DNA from: Ensifer aridi | GTDB taxonomy: Bacteria > Pseudomonadota > Alphaproteobacteria > Rhizobiales > Rhizobiaceae | DNA: 64,000 nt | Direction: 5' to 3' | Assembly: GCF_002078505.1 (NCBI RefSeq) | Contig: NZ_LUAV01000004.1 | Span: forward strand, 326,567-390,566 | Shown: one piece after another, positions 25,786 through 33,785 of the stretch | Layout: every line of letters starts with the position of its first letter | How positions within the stretch are numbered: position 1 is the first letter of the stretch | The notes under the pieces: generated by a model | What the model was told of the DNA's origin: nothing | Seen by the model: the letters and a program-made list of their open reading frames with translations, nothing else | Database searches by the model: none | Made by a program: the position numbers and the translations under genes

Positions 25786-25871
25786 GAAGATCCCCCCGCC
25801 GCCTTAGTAGGGCCGGCTCGAACCTTCCCAAGGAAGGGCATGGTGGTCAAGTCCGCAACGCCGCGGCTACC

Positions 25872-25912
25872 ACAGCGACCTGTGCGCGTCTGATAAGACG
25901 CGCGGCGCCGTA
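25872..25912 (+). repeat. Right half of a RIME-like element
   Basis: ACAGCGACC then GCGCGTCT-GATA-AGACGCGC and GGCGCCGTA. Only the second palindrome is present; the first half and linker are missing, so this is a truncated copy. Confidence 0.75.
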
Positions 25913-25959
25913 AGTGGGCCGCCGTTAGCCCAGGGCGAATGCCGGCGCCCCCCTCGCAT

Positions 25960-26301
25960 TCAAAGCCGCGTCCAGGTCTGCGACTTGCAAAGCACTTTCA
26001 GCACACAGCCTTTCATCTTCAGCGAATTGCCGCTGACGGAGCCGGAGCCGCTATAGGTCTTGTCGCTTTCGGGATCGGTGATCTCGCCGCTGTAGCTGCC
26101 GCCCATTCCGGAAAGGGAGCCGATGCGCTTGCCCGCATGTTTGCCCGTCTTCAGGGTGATGCAGAACGCCCCGCCGCAGGGGGCGATCTCGGCCGTTGCG
26201 CCGCTTGCTGTCTTCCAGTCGCCGACGATCGGCTCGGCCGCGTGCATAGCACCCGTTGCGGCGAAGGCGAGCGCCGCGGTGAAGAACAATGTACGAATCA
26301 T
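25960..26301 (-). CDS. DUF2147-family periplasmic protein
   Basis: A 113-aa secreted protein. Signal peptide MIRTLFFTAALAFAATGAMHAAE, then a DUF2147 domain: GDWKTASGATAEIAPCG, GKRIGSLS and MKGCVLKVLCKSQTW. Cysteines are paired (Cys in PCGGAFC and GCVLKVLC). ATG 26301 was chosen for its strong ribosome site GGAGGAAATCG. It has lipocalin-like fold expectations, but the role is unknown. Confidence 0.85.
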   Translation of the reverse strand: MIRTLFFTAALAFAATGAMHAAEPIVGDWKTASGATAEIAPCGGAFCITLKTGKHAGKRIGSLSGMGGSYSGEITDPESDKTYSGSGSVSGNSLKMKGCVLKVLCKSQTWTRL

Positions 26302-26400
26302 TCGATTTCCTCCGAAAGAAGCTGCCGTCTTGCGTCTGGCCCATGCTTGCGTTTCCTCGTCTCCGGCGATCTCCTCACCACCAGAGCCCCGCACGTTAGC

Positions 26401-26424
26401 TTACGCGTACGTAAAGGTAAATAT
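26401..26424. promoter_or_regulatory. Motif shared with the ETF-QO promoter
   Basis: TTACGCGTACGTAAAGGTAA followed by ATAT, 100 bp upstream of the DUF2147 gene. It aligns with TTACGTTTACGTACAGGTAA at the ETF-QO promoter with three differences over 20 bases. It is a candidate second site of the same regulator. Confidence 0.45.
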
Positions 26425-26825
26425 CCGTGCGGGCGCCCCGTTTGTCGGAGGGGAAGAGCCATTGTGGATCCGCGAAATCGCATCCTCCTCGGAAGCGCTG
26501 CTGTTTATGTGGTTAGCGTTTGGTTGAAATCCGCTTCTGAATTTTCGTAAATTTTGAGGCGAATGCCCGCTGTCACAGGCGGTCCGATGCTTAACGAAAA
26601 CCCAAGTTTACCAAGCGTTTGAACTTTGTTTGCGTCAAATTAAGCATGCATTTTAAGGGCCCGTTGAAGCCCGTCCGGCATATTCGAACCCATAAGACGA
26701 GCGGAGGAAAACCCGCCGAACCGCCGGAAGCGACGCCGCACAAGACGGTGCGCCTTCGGAAAGCCCGCGAAGAGGCAGCACTGAACAGGGACGAAGAAAA
26801 ATGCCGAACTGAAGCCAGGCGCGCC
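26425..26825. other. Intergenic region, possible small gene
   Basis: About 400 bp. A possible small plus-strand frame (26645-26834; HFKGPLKPVRHIRTHK..., basic, ending inside the next repeat) has no clear ribosome site and is not called. Otherwise nothing is recognised. Confidence 0.3.
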
Positions 26826-26928
26826 ACTGCATGATTCCTTAAATCGGATCGATTGAAGGAGAAAATCATGCAGCAGTTCAAAGTTCTACAGCATCTCTGC
26901 GCGTCTAATTAGACGCGCGGCGCTGTAG
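26826..26928 (+). repeat. RIME-like mosaic element, full copy
   Basis: CATGATTCCTTAAATCGG...GAAGGAGAAAATCATG palindrome, linker CAGCAGTTCAAAG, then GCGCGTCT-AATT-AGACGCGC and GGCGCTGTAG. It lies 47 bp upstream of the Sel1-like gene. Confidence 0.85.
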
Positions 26929-26975
26929 GGGGCGTGCCGCTTCGGCGGACCAACGAAGACAGGGACAAGATAAAG

Positions 26976-27242
26976 ATGGCACGCTTTGACATTGATGTCG
27001 TTTCGCATGACGCGATCGGAGGCGAGAATCGGGCCGATGCTCTTTGCGAAATGGGCCTCGCCTACGCAACTGGCCGTGGCAGGCCCGTCGATCTCGTCGC
27101 CGCGCACAAGTGGCTGAACATCGCAGCCATCAGAGGCTCGGACCGTGCTGCCGACCTTCGGGCCGATCTCGCGGCGACCATGAGCAAGGCGGATCTCGCC
27201 GCCGCGCTCCGGGCGGCGCGCGAGTGGATGACCATGCACTGA
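26976..27242 (+). CDS. Small Sel1-repeat-like protein, 88 aa
   Basis: ATG 26976 (MARFDIDVVSHDAIGG). Residues about 20-60, ADALCEMGLAYATGRGRPVDLVAAHKWLNIAAIRG, form one Sel1-like/TPR-type repeat. A helical tail follows (DRAADLRADLAATMSKADLAAALRAA). A protein-protein interaction module is likely. No signal peptide. The RIME-like repeat just upstream is part of its leader or promoter region. Confidence 0.72.
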   Translation: MARFDIDVVSHDAIGGENRADALCEMGLAYATGRGRPVDLVAAHKWLNIAAIRGSDRAADLRADLAATMSKADLAAALRAAREWMTMH

Positions 27243-27264
27243 CCGCGCGATGGCGCTTGTGAGT

Positions 27265-28386
27265 CTAGCCTGCTGCGAGGCTCTTGAGCACCGAGGGCAG
27301 GGCCGCTTCGAGTAGATCCAACTCGCTATCGGGGCCGGTGCTCACCCGGATGCAGCGGTTGAGAGGTGCGACGCCGGGCATGCGGATGAAGATCCCGTGG
27401 TCGCTCATCAGCCGGTCGACGATTGCCCGCGCGTAGGCCGCATCCCGTCCGCAATCGACAGCCACGAAATTCGTCGCCGAGGCAAGCGGCTCGATCCCAT
27501 TATCGCGGGCGATGGAGGCGATTCTTTCCCGTGCCCCGAAGATCTTGAGCGTAACCTCATTGAGATAGTCCTGATCGGCGAGCGCGGCGATCGCGGCCGC
27601 GACACCAATACGGTTCATTCCGAAATGATTGCGGATCTTGTCGAAGGACTGGGCTGTTCCGGCTGTGGTCAATGCGTAACCGACGCGCGCGCCCGCGAGG
27701 CCATAGGCTTTCGAGAAGGTGCGCGTGCGTATGACGTTGGGCTTGTCGATGAGGCTCGCGATCGACGGCAGCGCCTCCGGCGGTGCCGTTTCGCAATAGG
27801 CCTCATCGAGAACGAGCAGAGTCGTTTCGGGCAGGGCGTTCGCAAAGTCGATCACATGGTCGGCCGGCCACCAGCTTCCCATCGGATTGTCGGGATTGGC
27901 GAAATAGACGAGCGGGGCGTTCTCGCGCTTCGCGGCGGCGAGTAGCCCCTCGAGATCTTCGCGGTCCTCGACATAAGGTGTCGTCACCAGCCGTCCGCCG
28001 TGGCCCGCGACATGATAGTTGAAGGTCGGATAGGCTCCAAGCGAAGTCACCACCGGCGTGCCCGGCTCGACGACAAGACGCACGATCTGCCCGAGCAGAC
28101 TGTCGATGCCTTCACCAACCGCAATATTGGCGGGAGCGGTGCCGAGCTGTGCGGCAAGCGCCTGCTTCAGATCGTGATTCTCGGGGTCGGCATATTTCCA
28201 GGTTTCTCCGGCCGCCTGCTCGATAGCGCGCAACACCGATCTGGCCGGCCCGAATCCGCTCTCATTGGCGCCAATGCGCGCGGCGATCTTGCGGCCGCGC
28301 TGGCGCTCGATGGCCTCGGGCCCGACGAAGGGAATGGTGGCCGGCAGGGATTGGACGAGCGGCGTGAAGCGTGAGAATGCGGACAT
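27265..28386 (-). CDS. HisC-like pyridoxal-phosphate aminotransferase
   Basis: A 373-aa fold-type-I aminotransferase of the histidinol-phosphate aminotransferase group. Visible landmarks: IGANESGFGP, YFANPDNPMGSWW, LVLDEAYCETA and the PLP lysine in TRTFSKAYGLAGARVGY. C-terminal CIRVSTGP. It may act on histidinol phosphate, aromatic amino acids or another amino donor; alphaproteobacteria often carry several HisC paralogues, so the in vivo substrate is not settled. It is not in a his operon here. Confidence 0.85.
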   Translation of the reverse strand: MSAFSRFTPLVQSLPATIPFVGPEAIERQRGRKIAARIGANESGFGPARSVLRAIEQAAGETWKYADPENHDLKQALAAQLGTAPANIAVGEGIDSLLGQIVRLVVEPGTPVVTSLGAYPTFNYHVAGHGGRLVTTPYVEDREDLEGLLAAAKRENAPLVYFANPDNPMGSWWPADHVIDFANALPETTLLVLDEAYCETAPPEALPSIASLIDKPNVIRTRTFSKAYGLAGARVGYALTTAGTAQSFDKIRNHFGMNRIGVAAAIAALADQDYLNEVTLKIFGARERIASIARDNGIEPLASATNFVAVDCGRDAAYARAIVDRLMSDHGIFIRMPGVAPLNRCIRVSTGPDSELDLLEAALPSVLKSLAAG

Positions 28387-28510
28387 CTTGGAAAAACTGA
28401 ACTCCGTTCGGGAAATGCGCCGCGGAACTTATCGCATAAGGACGCGAATCGGAAACGGCTCGCGCAAAGAAAGATGGACGGCTGAGGTGGCTTGGGGGTT
28501 GCCGGGGCTT

Positions 28511-28864
28511 TCAAGCGCCGCTGGAAAACTGCATACGGATCAGCCTGCGAAGAAAATCCTGTGCCAGCAACATGTTGAAGCGTACCCCGAGTTCGGTGCC
28601 GCTACGGTACACTTCGGCGCAGCCGATCTCCTCCTTGAAGCCGTCGATCTCCAGAAAGAAGTGCTTCGGCAGCATGATCGCCGCGTTGAAGTCGAGCATC
28701 GCGCCGCCGACCGAGATGTGGCGCAGCAGGCAATGATATTTGGTTTTCGCCTTCAACTGCTGGCCGATGACGAGGATGCGGCAGGGCCGTTCGATGAAAT
28801 AATGCGGGTACTTACCGGCTGGTTGGCCGGAACTTGCTTGCGCGCGATGCATGATCATCGACAT
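28511..28864 (-). CDS. PilZ-domain-like protein
   Basis: A 117-aa soluble protein with a PilZ-type beta-barrel pattern: ERPCRILVIG near the N-terminus and HISVGGAMLDF, matching (D/N)xSxxG except His in the first position. The arginines of RxxxR are spaced differently (RPCR), so cyclic-di-GMP binding may be weak or lost. C-terminal FNMLLAQDFLRRLIRMQF is typical of rhizobial PilZ proteins. GGGGA precedes the ATG. Confidence 0.72.
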   Translation of the reverse strand: MSMIMHRAQASSGQPAGKYPHYFIERPCRILVIGQQLKAKTKYHCLLRHISVGGAMLDFNAAIMLPKHFFLEIDGFKEEIGCAEVYRSGTELGVRFNMLLAQDFLRRLIRMQFSSGA

Positions 28865-29130
28865 GACCGGTTCCCCGGAAAAACCATCCTTCCATCCAGC
28901 CGGCAGATCGCTTCATGAGAGAATCAAGCGCGGCGAAGACATCGCGCATGCTCTGCCGCGCCGCTTGCTTCAGCCTTGCGAGCGCTTTTGCCGCCAGCCC
29001 CGGAACGATGGGTGCCGAGCCCCTCAGTTCCTTTTTACGATCGCTGCGGCCGCTTCCGCATATGGTCCATGTCGGCAGGAACAAAAGCGCTGCAGCGTAG
29101 TTTCAGGGCCTCAATCGAAGGGAGAGAACA

Positions 29131-29418
29131 ATGAGGTTCAAACACGCAAGTACTCTTGCTCTGGCGCTCGCGCTCGGCATCTCGCCACTCGTCCTCAGCG
29201 AGGTTGCAAACGCCCAGCAAGGCACGTCGGGCGGCACCCAATCCCAACAGGGAACGTCGGGCCAAGGAACTGAGTCCAACTCGAATCCCGGGACCCCTGA
29301 GTCAACCGCCGGCGGATCCAGAGAGGATCGCTGCGCTCAGGCGGATGCGCCCGCCGATTGCCCCGAAGGCCTGAAGAGGCCGCCCAAGACGGAGGGCGCA
29401 AGCGGCGACAACAAATAG
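29131..29418 (+). CDS. Small secreted Gln/Ser/Gly-rich protein
   Basis: A 95-aa protein. Signal peptide MRFKHASTLALALALGISPL... cleaved near VANAQQ, followed by a disordered stretch rich in Gly, Ser, Gln and Thr (QQGTSGGTQSQQGTSGQGTE) and a Cys pair in DRCAQADAPADC. GGGAGAGA precedes the ATG. Function unknown; short-repeat character suggests a periplasmic or extracellular product. Confidence 0.7.
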   Translation: MRFKHASTLALALALGISPLVLSEVANAQQGTSGGTQSQQGTSGQGTESNSNPGTPESTAGGSREDRCAQADAPADCPEGLKRPPKTEGASGDNK

Positions 29419-29681
29419 GTGCGGGGCGTGCGGACCACTTTCAATCGCTGCCAGCTGGGCCGCAGTGGAGGAGTCTGACCCATGGCTGCGGGCAGTCATG
29501 AGCCACCTGCATCTGCTTCTGGCGACTTGAAGCAATCGCAACACGCACGATGATCACGCTATTGCAATCCTTAGTGGATCTGCTCTCCTCATCGAGAGGA
29601 TTGGCGATTTGGCTCCGTATCGCGCAGAGATTGCCGCGACCACGCGAATTGGGCAAACCCGTAAGCTCTTCTCGCCTTCGA

Positions 29682-29714
29682 AAAAAATCCTGCGCGTTTT
29701 CGGAAACGCGCAGG
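29682..29714 (-). terminator. Strong rho-independent terminator on the minus strand
   Basis: A perfect 11-bp stem CCTGCGCGTTT / AAACGCGCAGG with a four-base loop. On the minus strand it is followed by ATTTTTTT (29682-29688). No minus-strand gene ends here, so an unannotated transcript is implied. Confidence 0.75.
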
Positions 29715-29815
29715 AAATGGCTGAAATATCCACGTCTGGTCTCGTCGCGGCGGCTTTGTTGAAAAAGTCGCCGTTTGTCGATTTTTCGCAAAAAACCCTT
29801 GCAATCATTGGCCTC
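29682..29815 (-). ncRNA. Candidate small RNA ending at the terminator
   Basis: The minus strand upstream of the terminator is AT-rich and contains no good coding frame, and no minus-strand gene is called between here and the porin. A transcript from about 29815 to 29682 would be about 130 nt. Its start is a guess; no convincing -35/-10 pair was fixed. Confidence 0.25.
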
Positions 29816-29836
29816 TGGCAATAGCTAGGCCGTAAC

Positions 29837-29926
29837 GGAGAGGTGGCCGAGTGGTCGAAGGCGCTCCCCTGCTAAGGGAGTATACCGGAAACGGTATCGA
29901 GGGTTCGAATCCCTTCTTCTCCGCCA
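29837..29926 (+). tRNA. tRNA-Ser (GCU)
   Basis: A 90-nt tRNA with encoded CCA. Acceptor GGAGAGG pairs CTTCTCC, anticodon loop CTGCTAA (anticodon GCT), a class II long variable arm TACCGGAAACGGTA, and T-loop GGTTCGAATCC. It reads AGC/AGU serine codons. A long reverse-strand frame over it is not a gene. Confidence 0.97.
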
Positions 29927-30374
29927 TTTCCCGCATTGTTCAGCCCCGATAAAGCTGGCCGCCTCTCTCAGAGTCGTTGGTAGTATTGCCCGTTCGAGGT
30001 CGGTGTCTCCAGTAGCGAAGTACTTCGGCCGCGAGTTCGCAGCACATCTTCGCGACGGCAATTGATCGCTCGCCTGCGCTTGAGGAACCGCACCGTCCCT
30101 CGATCGACTCGATCCGGCCGATTCTGCGACCGGGGTGATCGTCGCGTCCGCAGATTCGCGAATCTCCGCCCATTGATTCTGTTGAGAATCGGCGAAAGCT
30201 CCCCTGATCGCATTGTCCGACTCGGCCTTTGGGCGGCCTGAGGACCTGCGGAAAGACCGGGCGCGGAGAACCCGGTGCCGGGTTTTGCCCCCGTTTTTGG
30301 CCATTTTCTGCCTCTTTTCGAAACAGAAGACGTGACGCAGCTTCACGCTAACCCCGCGTGGCTAAAGGATTTTC
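29927..30374. other. Gene-free region between tRNA-Ser and the porin
   Basis: About 450 bp. Open frames on both strands here lack ribosome sites and recognisable domains; the minus-strand frame over 29825-30346 includes the tRNA shadow and is not credible. No repeat or hairpin of note. The porin promoter region begins at the right end. Confidence 0.5.
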
Positions 30375-30389
30375 TTAATGATTTGTTAA
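30375..30389. promoter_or_regulatory. CtrA-type full site upstream of the porin
   Basis: A perfect TTAA-N7-TTAA (spacer TGATTTG) at 30375-30389, 241 bp upstream of the porin start, in an AT-rich block. This is the alphaproteobacterial CtrA consensus. Functional use here is inferred. Confidence 0.4.
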
Positions 30390-30630
30390 TTCTCTCGGGC
30401 CGTCTGGGGCGATTTTGTGTCGTTTCAGCAACAGGGATCAGGGAAGGGCAGCGCAAAGGAGTTGATCAGGCAAGTTGGTCGTTGCGCGCCCCATCCGGTT
30501 TTGTATTTTCAACTCCGGAAGCGAGGGCGGTTGATCGTCCGACTTCTTGAACGTTGGGGATGGGGCAGGGAACGCTGTCCTTCAGCAAAGAAACCCAGAC
30601 CCGTTTGAAACTTTTGACTGGAGGTCAGAA

Positions 30631-31701
30631 ATGAACATCAAGAGCCTTCTTCTCGGCTCCGCTGCTGCTCTCGCAGCAGTCTCCGGCGCACAGGCTGCCG
30701 ACGCTATCGTCGCTGCCGAGCCGGAGCCCATGGAATACGTTCGCGTTTGCGACGCTTTCGGCACGGGTTACTTCTACATTCCGGGCACGGAAACCTGCCT
30801 CAAGATCAGCGGCTTCGTCCGCGTTCAGGTTGACTTCGGCGAAGACGCTGTTGACAACCGCGATGATGATCCGGATGGCTCGTCCGATTGGGACATGTTC
30901 TCGCGTGGCTTCCTGGCGTTCGACGCCAAGAGCGACACCGAGTTCGGCACGCTGACCGGCTTCTTCGCTATCGAAGCTGACACGGACAACCAGGGTCACA
31001 ACAACTTCAAGGTCGACGAAGCTTACATCCAGCTCGGCGGCTTCAAGGTTGGTGCCTTCTGGAGCTGGTGGGATAAGGGCCTGAACGGCGAAACCGACAT
31101 CAACGGCAACGACACCACCAAGTTCAACTCGATTGCCTACATCTATGACGGCGGCACCTTCCAGGCCGGCGTTGCTGTAGACGAACTCGAAGGCGTAACT
31201 TCGAAGCCGAACGGTATCGGTGTTGAAGGTATCGTTTCCGCTACGCTCGGCGGCGTATCCTTCGACCTGCTCGGCGGCTACGACTCGGAAGTCGAAGAAG
31301 GCGCGATCCGTGGCCTGATCTCTGCAGACCTCGGCCCGGGCGTTCTCCAGGCTCTCGCCATCTGGTCGTCTGACCCGAACGCTTACTGGTCGGTTTCGGA
31401 ATGGAGCGTTGCTGCTTCGTACCGCTTCAATGCAACCGACAAGTTTGCGATCACCCCCGGCGCTCAGTACTTCGGCGACATCCGCAACAACGTTCCGTTT
31501 AACGACGCTTGGGAAGGTGCTGGTCCGAACGAAGGCTTCGGCAACGGCGATGCCTGGAAGGTCGGCGTCACGGCTGACTACCAGATCACCGAAGGCCTCG
31601 CAGCTCGCGCAACGGTTAACTACACCGACGTCGACTACGACAACACCTTCGCTGATGACGATTTCGTCTCGGGCTTCGTCCGCCTGCAGCGCGACTTCTA
31701 A
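30631..31701 (+). CDS. ropA: Major outer-membrane porin, RopA type
   Basis: A 356-aa porin-family-2 beta-barrel. Signal peptide MNIKSLLLGSAAALAAVSGAQA, mature start ADAIVAAEPEPMEYVRVCDAFG. Typical RopA features: FGTGYFYIPGTETCLKISGFVRV (two Cys), alternating beta strands, an acidic loop DNRDDDPDGSSDWD and a C-terminal GFVRLQRDF. ATG 30631 has GGAGG seven bases upstream. A long leader with a CtrA-like site and a strong terminator follow the pattern of a highly expressed single gene. In S. meliloti the RopA1 porin is a phage receptor. Confidence 0.92.
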   Translation: MNIKSLLLGSAAALAAVSGAQAADAIVAAEPEPMEYVRVCDAFGTGYFYIPGTETCLKISGFVRVQVDFGEDAVDNRDDDPDGSSDWDMFSRGFLAFDAKSDTEFGTLTGFFAIEADTDNQGHNNFKVDEAYIQLGGFKVGAFWSWWDKGLNGETDINGNDTTKFNSIAYIYDGGTFQAGVAVDELEGVTSKPNGIGVEGIVSATLGGVSFDLLGGYDSEVEEGAIRGLISADLGPGVLQALAIWSSDPNAYWSVSEWSVAASYRFNATDKFAITPGAQYFGDIRNNVPFNDAWEGAGPNEGFGNGDAWKVGVTADYQITEGLAARATVNYTDVDYDNTFADDDFVSGFVRLQRDF

Positions 31702-31727
31702 TCTGACCTGACCTCGGTCAGTGAAGG

Positions 31728-31756
31728 AAAGCCCGGCTCTCTGAGCCGGGCTTTTT
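31728..31756 (+). terminator. Strong porin terminator
   Basis: A 12-bp stem AAAGCCCGGCTC / GAGCCGGGCTTT, loop TCT, ending in TTTTT (31752-31756). Confidence 0.95.
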
Positions 31757-31868
31757 CGTTGTCATTTGCGCGTGGCGAGCAGCGCAAGCTTGCGTTCCGC
31801 AGCTCTCAATGTCGCAATAGTTGGACATGCATGGAACGCATGACTGCGACACTCCCTCGAAGGAACGT

Positions 31869-31969
31869 TACTTTCCTTAAATCGTACTCGATTTAAGAGC
31901 AAAAACTTGCAGCAATTCAGAGTGCTACAGCGTCCTTTGTGCGTCTGAGAAGACGCACGGCACTGTAGA
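31869..31969 (+). repeat. RIME-like mosaic element, full copy
   Basis: TTCCTTAAATCG...CGATTTAAGAG palindrome, linker TGCAGCAATTCAGAGTGC, then GTGCGTCT-GAGA-AGACGCAC and GGCACTGTAG. It lies between the porin terminator and the BA14K gene. Confidence 0.85.
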
Positions 31970-32107
31970 CAGCACCGGTGCGGTCGCTCGGTCTCGGCAG
32001 GTGCGATCAACAAATCGTGATCGCAACTTAAGCCTTGGCACAAAACCCTGCTTCGGCCATTTTGTTGCTGAAGGGAAGTAATCCTTTGAAAGGAAAAGGT
32101 GAAGCCG

Positions 32108-32632
32108 ATGAAGAGGCTAGCAATCGTTGCCCTGTCACTGGCGACCGCGCTGACAAGCATCGGGCCGGCTCAGGCATTCCCGACGGTGCCGGCGGTGAAG
32201 GCGCAAGCCTCCGACATTCAACTGACCCAGAACAACGCGCGCGACCACGTACCAGGCTGGAATCCGAGCAATCCGCGTTATTGCCAATACCACAATTGCC
32301 GGTTCTTTGACCGCTCCGGGAATCCACGTTTCGGCTCGTACAGACGCTACCGGGACCGCGACTATTATCGCTACCGAGACCGCGGCTATTACCGCCGCCA
32401 TTACCGTGATTGGGACGATGACGACGACGATTTTGGCGCGGCTCTCGGAGGCTTCGCAGCCGGCGCGATTATCGGCGGTCTTCTGAGTCAGCCGCCCAGG
32501 GCCTACTACCGTGGCGGCGGCAATTCGCATGCGAATTGGTGTTATGCGCGCTACAGGTCGTACCGGGCTTACGACAATACGTACCAGCCCTATTACGGCC
32601 GGCGTCGTCAGTGCATTTCGCCGTACATGTAA
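32108..32632 (+). CDS. BA14K-family protein
   Basis: A 174-aa secreted protein. Signal peptide [24 protein letters not shown], then a low-complexity basic/aromatic section rich in Tyr-Arg-Asp ([15 protein letters not shown]), an Asp-rich stretch, a Gly/Ala hydrophobic segment ([12 protein letters not shown]) and a C-terminal BA14K-like tail ([20 protein letters not shown]...RRQCISPYM). BA14K is a Brucella immunoreactive lectin-like protein with relatives in rhizobia. ATG 32108 was chosen by a ribosome site AAGG; GTG at 32099 is an alternative. Confidence 0.85.
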   Translation: MKRLAIVALSLATALTSIGPAQAFPTVPAVKAQASDIQLTQNNARDHVPGWNPSNPRYCQYHNCRFFDRSGNPRFGSYRRYRDRDYYRYRDRGYYRRHYRDWDDDDDDFGAALGGFAAGAIIGGLLSQPPRAYYRGGGNSHANWCYARYRSYRAYDNTYQPYYGRRRQCISPYM

Positions 32633-32736
32633 GCGGGAAAGAAAACTGCCGCGCCTGATGGCCTAGTCAACGGCGCCGAGTTTTTTGCCCCCGGAGTTCG
32701 TAGCTTTTCCGGGGTGGATTCGAGCCGTCGTTGCAA

Positions 32737-33603
32737 TCAGCCCACAACAAACGCGGCTATGTGCGCTTCGAGCCCGCCGAGATGCAGATGCGGCGCGTGG
32801 CCTTGGCCGCGCGCGGTCACGGCCACCAGATCGGGGTGCCGCCGCGACATTTCCTGAACGGTCGCTTCGCTCAGCAGTTTGGAATGTTCGCCGCGAACGA
32901 CCATCATCGGCAGGTCGTGAAAAGCATCGAATTGTGGCCACAGCTCCGGGAGTGCGGTGTCGGCGGTCAAGCCCTTCAGTTGCGCCGTGATCGCTGGATC
33001 GAAGTCGGCGATTGGGAGCCCGTCTTCATCCCGGTAGATCGCTTCGGCCATGTCGCGCCAGTCCTGCTCGCGAAGAAGGGGGAAGTCTTCACCGTGCAGG
33101 CGCTGCAGAAACATCGGCGCCTCCGCCCAACTTTCCGGTCCGCTTGCCGCGTTCAGGTAGTCCCGGATCCTCAACAGCCCCTCGATCTCGACCACGGGCC
33201 CGATGTCGTTGAGGACCACGCGGGCGACTAGGGCAGGCGCTGATACGATGAGGTGATGGAGAATGAGGCCGCCGCGGGACGTGCCGATGAATATTGCTTT
33301 GTCGATCCCGAAATAGGCGCAGGCAGTGATGACGTCGGCGGCTTCGGCGGCGATCGTGTACCGGCCATTGTCGTTGTCGCGCTCCGACTGCCCGCGACCG
33401 CGGTAGTCGAGCGTGACGACGGGATGTCCGCCGCCGGCGGGGGAGGCCAGGAAGGTGGCCAAGCCATGGAAATCGCGGCTGTTGCGGGTGAGTCCCGGGA
33501 GGCAAACGATGGGCATGCCCGCCCGCCGCTCAGCCCCGAAACCATAAGCCCGGCCGTAGAGCCTCAGCCCGTCCTTCGCGTGAAAATAATGCGGTTGAAA
33601 CAC
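32737..33603 (-). CDS. Alpha/beta hydrolase
   Basis: A 288-aa soluble hydrolase. IVCLPGLTRNSRDFHGLATFL begins the core; the nucleophile elbow is IGTSRGGLI (Ser). VVRGEHSKLLSEATV and the terminal GQGHAPHL give the Asp/Glu and His acid and base positions. Starts at GTG (33603), with AGGG lying partly in the adjoining repeat. Substrate unknown; an esterase or lactonase of the MhpC-like group is likely. Confidence 0.87.
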   Translation of the reverse strand: MFQPHYFHAKDGLRLYGRAYGFGAERRAGMPIVCLPGLTRNSRDFHGLATFLASPAGGGHPVVTLDYRGRGQSERDNDNGRYTIAAEAADVITACAYFGIDKAIFIGTSRGGLILHHLIVSAPALVARVVLNDIGPVVEIEGLLRIRDYLNAASGPESWAEAPMFLQRLHGEDFPLLREQDWRDMAEAIYRDEDGLPIADFDPAITAQLKGLTADTALPELWPQFDAFHDLPMMVVRGEHSKLLSEATVQEMSRRHPDLVAVTARGQGHAPHLHLGGLEAHIAAFVVG

Positions 33604-33612
33604 CTGCCACCC

Positions 33613-33727
33613 TAGCGCGGGATGAGGAAAAGTGTGCGCGGTTTTCCGCCCGCATTCCGCGCTAACCTATTAGAATCGATCACGTTCATGATTTTAGGTC
33701 GATCCGACCTAAAATCATCGTGATCTA
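33613..33727 (+). repeat. Mosaic repeat, 'GCGGGATGAGG/TTTTAGGTCG' family, full copy
   Basis: Left half AGCGCGGGATGAGGAAAA...CCGCGCTAAC folds on itself, then GAATCGATCACG. The right half is a 14-bp-arm palindrome, ATGATTTTAGGTCG-ATC-CGACCTAAAATCAT at 33688-33718. An inverted copy is at 45796-45906 and partial copies at 8423-8490 and 62519-62565. Confidence 0.85.
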
Positions 33728-33785
33728 GTCGCCGCGCGGTGCATCGCCGCCGATCAATTCGCCGCCGCAGCGTCGCAGGCGACCG

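Noticed and set aside
29825..30346. A 173-codon minus-strand frame over tRNA-Ser
   Set aside because: It contains the reverse of the tRNA (typical RDSNPRYRF... shadow) and lacks any domain.
29837..30630. Prophage or genomic island at the tRNA
   Set aside because: No integrase, direct repeat of the tRNA end, or atypical gene cluster follows; only non-coding DNA and the porin.
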